DNA from: a bacterium
Lineage (GTDB): Bacteria > Gemmatimonadota > Gemmatimonadetes > Gemmatimonadales > Gemmatimonadaceae
DNA length: 33,439 nucleotides
Direction: 5' to 3'
Assembly (NCBI GenBank): GCA_902812375.1
Contig: CADDZN010000002.1
Span: 1-33,439 of the forward strand
Both the position numbers and the translations under genes were made by a program. The notes beneath the pieces are model-generated. The model saw nothing but the letters and a program-made list of their open reading frames with translations, ran no database searches and was not told the DNA's origin. Positions 33,291 to 33,439 of this stretch are shown piece by piece; positions within the stretch are counted from its first letter, which is position 1, and every line of letters begins with the position of its first letter.

Positions 33291-33317
33291 CCTATGTTCC
33301 CAATATGGGAACATAGG
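33291..33317. promoter_or_regulatory. Palindromic operator of the higBA cassette
   Basis: Two perfect 11-bp arms (CCTATGTTCCC and GGGAACATAGG) are separated by 5 bp. It covers the -10 box and ends 2 bases before the higB ATG. HigA binding here is inferred from autoregulation of toxin-antitoxin operons. Confidence 0.75.
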
Positions 33318-33330
33318 AGTCACAAGTCAA
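33302..33330 (-). promoter_or_regulatory. higBA promoter inside the cassette
   Basis: The minus strand has a TTGACT -35 (33325-33330) and a CATATT -10 (33302-33307) with 17 bp between. The -10 is in the centre of the operator palindrome. The leader to the higB ATG is about ten bases. Confidence 0.65.
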
Positions 33331-33343
33331 TGCCGTTCCAGCT

Positions 33344-33439
33344 ATCTAACGCCCAAGTTCAGTTGCAAGCGATCGACTAAATGGGCGCCCAGAAGATCGC
33401 TTCTCGAAACATCTCGAGGAGTGACCACCTCTCTTCATT
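33344..33439 (-). repeat. attC recombination site, cut by window edge
   Basis: The plus strand begins ATCTAACGCCCAAGTTCAG, identical to the other sites in the conserved 17-bp block, and continues with TTGCAAGCGATCG. The left half core and the rest lie beyond the edge. Its core GTTAGAT is at 33344-33350. It belongs to the cassette just outside the window. Confidence 0.85.

Larger units (their letters stand above)
29339..33439 (-). mobile_element. Chromosomal integron gene-cassette array (partial)
   Basis: A run of attC-type sites (about 29339, 29848, 31172, 31768, 32356 and 33344) separates short gene units, nearly all on the minus strand. In minus-strand orientation each site runs from an RYYYAAC-like core to a conserved CTGAACTTGGGCGTTAG end. 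The last is identical in the four rightmost sites, which suggests a sedentary array of one family and not a mobile multi-resistance integron. Cassette 1 should be the rightmost (higher coordinate). The integrase and attI are not in the window and should lie beyond 33439. attC pairing (complementary left and right ends, variable middle) fits attC folding. Confidence 0.85.

Overview
This window reads as chromosomal DNA of a GC-rich, Gram-negative soil-type bacterium. The lipoboxes, the TonB-dependent receptor, the large hybrid kinase, the Ser/Thr kinase, the DUF6328 protein and many small membrane or lipoprotein genes fit Gemmatimonadota or a similar Acidobacteria-like lineage. That placement is an inference from gene content; no rRNA or tRNA gene is visible to anchor it.

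Left part (1-4630, minus strand): a long co-oriented run of Ser/Thr protein kinase, ABC-2 ATPase and permease, a DUF2867 protein, an ArsR regulator and an SRPBCC (AHSA1-like) protein cut by the window edge. The arsR gene has its own TTGACA promoter with a dyad operator between -35 and -10, and the transcript is predicted to be leaderless. Next come a large ferritin-like protein and a TauE/SafE permease (minus strand). A plus-strand run follows: a membrane protein, a GNAT acetyltransferase, an F420-type NADP oxidoreductase-like protein and a secreted TPR protein, mostly with overlapping stop and start codons.

Middle part (10.4-19.8 kb): a secreted GH130-type glycosidase, a hybrid PAS histidine kinase, a heme-oxygenase-like diiron candidate, a divergent response regulator with an HD-GYP domain, a Tat-exported GH30 glycosidase and a TonB-dependent receptor. 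The 404-bp gap between the last two holds a MITE-like element with about 90-bp imperfect terminal inverted repeats.

Right-middle part (19.8-29.3 kb, all minus strand): short operons of mostly accessory genes. They include a RibD-type reductase with a cupin lipoprotein, a lactonase-type beta-propeller, and an LVIVD-repeat lipoprotein, 49-aa basic protein, DUF6328, nucleotidyltransferase and endo/exonuclease run. Several small membrane proteins and two VOC proteins follow.

Right end (about 29.3 kb to the edge): a gene-cassette array of a chromosomal integron. Four attC-type sites share an identical 17-bp terminal block (CTGAACTTGGGCGTTAG, minus strand), and two more diverged sites close the array. 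Nearly all cassette genes lie on the minus strand, matching the attC orientation, so attI and the integrase should lie beyond the right edge. Cassettes carry a HigBA toxin-antitoxin pair with its own promoter and palindromic operator, a short exported protein, a two-gene cassette of unknown small proteins, a cassette with a frameshifted lipoprotein/barrel-like gene plus an NTF2-like secreted protein, and a terminal lipoprotein. This array is the most notable accessory system in the window.
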